Shown one piece after another: positions 63,537-64,000 of a stretch of 64,000 nucleotides of DNA. A model generated the notes under the pieces. The model searched no databases, was not told where the DNA came from, and was given only the letters and a program-made list of their open reading frames with translations. The position numbers and the translations under genes are program-made. Position 1 is the first letter of the stretch, and the number at the start of each line of letters is the position of its first letter. Source of the stretch: Nitrospira sp. (GTDB lineage: Bacteria > Nitrospirota > Nitrospiria > Nitrospirales > Nitrospiraceae); assembly GCA_024998565.1 (NCBI GenBank), contig JACOEM010000001.1:186001-250000 (forward strand), written 5' to 3'.

Positions 63537-63566
63537 ACTATAGCAGCCGGAAATCAAGGGGGTCAA
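63537..63566 (-). promoter_or_regulatory. Promoter of the DksA-like gene
   Basis: On the minus strand TTGACC (63566-63561) and TATAGT (63542-63537) are separated by 18 bases. Transcription would begin near 63530, about 50 bases before the ATG. Confidence 0.6.
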
Positions 63567-63621
63567 TCGGTTCTTCGAGGCTTCGCCGGGGCATCACCAT
63601 GCCCGATCCGGAGGATTCCGA

Positions 63622-64000
63622 TCAGAGATCCCTCCGGCCCTCGATCGACTTCACGAGGGTCACTTCGTCCGCATACTCGATATCCATTCCGACGGGAATG
63701 CCATAGGCGATGCGGGTCACTCGAACATGATGCGGCTTCAAGAGCCGGGTCAAGTAGATGGCGGTCGCTTCCCCCTCGATCGTCGGATTCGTCGCCACGA
63801 TGACCTCTTCCACTCCACCCGCCTTCACTCGATCCAGCAGCTCCTCGGCACGAATGTCCGATGGTCCGACACCGTCCAACGGAGACAACACCCCGAGCAG
63901 GACATGATACAGGCCTCGATAGCCGCCGGCCCGTTCTATTGCGTACAACGTACTGGGCTCTTCAATGACGAGAATCTTGCTGCGATCCCGCTTGGGATCC
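63622..64000 (-). CDS. recR: Recombination protein RecR, 3' part only
   Basis: RecR works with RecF and RecO in loading RecA at gaps. The visible 126 residues are the Toprim domain and C-terminus: [20 protein letters not shown], then [20 protein letters not shown] and [20 protein letters not shown] are clear family blocks, ending [20 protein letters not shown]. The N-terminal helix-hairpin-helix and zinc finger lie beyond position 64000. It lies upstream of the dksA-like gene on the same strand. Confidence 0.92.
   Translation of the reverse strand, partial: DPKRDRSKILVIEEPSTLYAIERAGGYRGLYHVLLGVLSPLDGVGPSDIRAEELLDRVKAGGVEEVIVATNPTIEGEATAIYLTRLLKPHHVRVTRIAYGIPVGMDIEYADEVTLVKSIEGRRDL

Noticed and set aside
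1-64000. CRISPR array or defence island
   Set aside because: No regularly spaced repeats and no cas, restriction or retron-like genes were seen. The only defence-like genes are the PIN pair on the element.

Overview
This is a GC-rich bacterial chromosome segment carrying about 60 protein genes, two tRNA genes and one small integrated element. Gene content and style suggest a Nitrospira-like (Nitrospirota) bacterium: there are many short lipoproteins, a MoxR/DUF58/transglutaminase operon, and a trmFO-xerC-hslV-hslU cluster. The taxonomic call is an inference from reading the proteins and was not tested by any search.

Layout. 1-5.1 kb: sugar phosphate genes (pgl, glk, rpiA) and an M1 aminopeptidase. 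5.2-9.4 kb: an ABC permease/ATPase pair divergent from a GDSL esterase lipoprotein, the same order as ybbP-ybbA/tesA in enterobacteria. 9.5-13.4 kb: a 58-residue membrane protein, a SWIM zinc-finger protein, a ChaN-like lipoprotein and a methyltransferase-like protein. 13.4-17.9 kb: the MoxR-DUF58-TgpA operon. 18-24.8 kb: tRNA-Gly, small unknown proteins, DUF502, a GNAT enzyme, two BamE-like lipoproteins, a LOG-family protein and a beta-CASP nuclease. 24.8-34.3 kb: a P1 peptidase, FIST, FKBP, gcvT, a Nudix hydrolase, a lysine-rich repeat protein, uracil-DNA glycosylase, ribokinase and nucleoside hydrolase. 34.3-46.7 kb: gcvP, a fumarate reductase-type flavoprotein, an ankyrin-TPR/DUF898/M48 trio, then a response regulator, histidine kinase and HtrA protease. 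46.8-55 kb: rimO, a gamma-carbonic anhydrase, argB and hslU-hslV-xerC-trmFO. 55.1-61.2 kb: the integrated element. 61.2-64 kb: two lipoproteins, a DksA-like protein and the 3' part of recR.

The most unusual region is 55118-61187. A tRNA-Val(CAC) gene has been used as attachment site, and the last 47 bases of the tRNA (with CCA) are repeated exactly at 61141-61187. Between the repeats lie a tyrosine integrase whose stop codon falls inside the tRNA anticodon loop, an AlpA-type HTH protein and a Rep_trans-like replication initiator with two strong hairpins just upstream. There are also small membrane-protein genes (one interrupted by an in-frame stop), a two-domain DUF1311 (LprI-like) secreted protein and a PIN toxin-antitoxin pair. 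No conjugation or virion genes were recognised. It reads as a small rolling-circle-type integrative element or phage satellite.

A second pattern concerns promoters. Sigma70-like boxes with an 18-base spacer and TAGAAT/TAGACT -10 boxes recur, and at four genes the -10 box ends only 6-8 bases before the start codon, which suggests leaderless transcripts.
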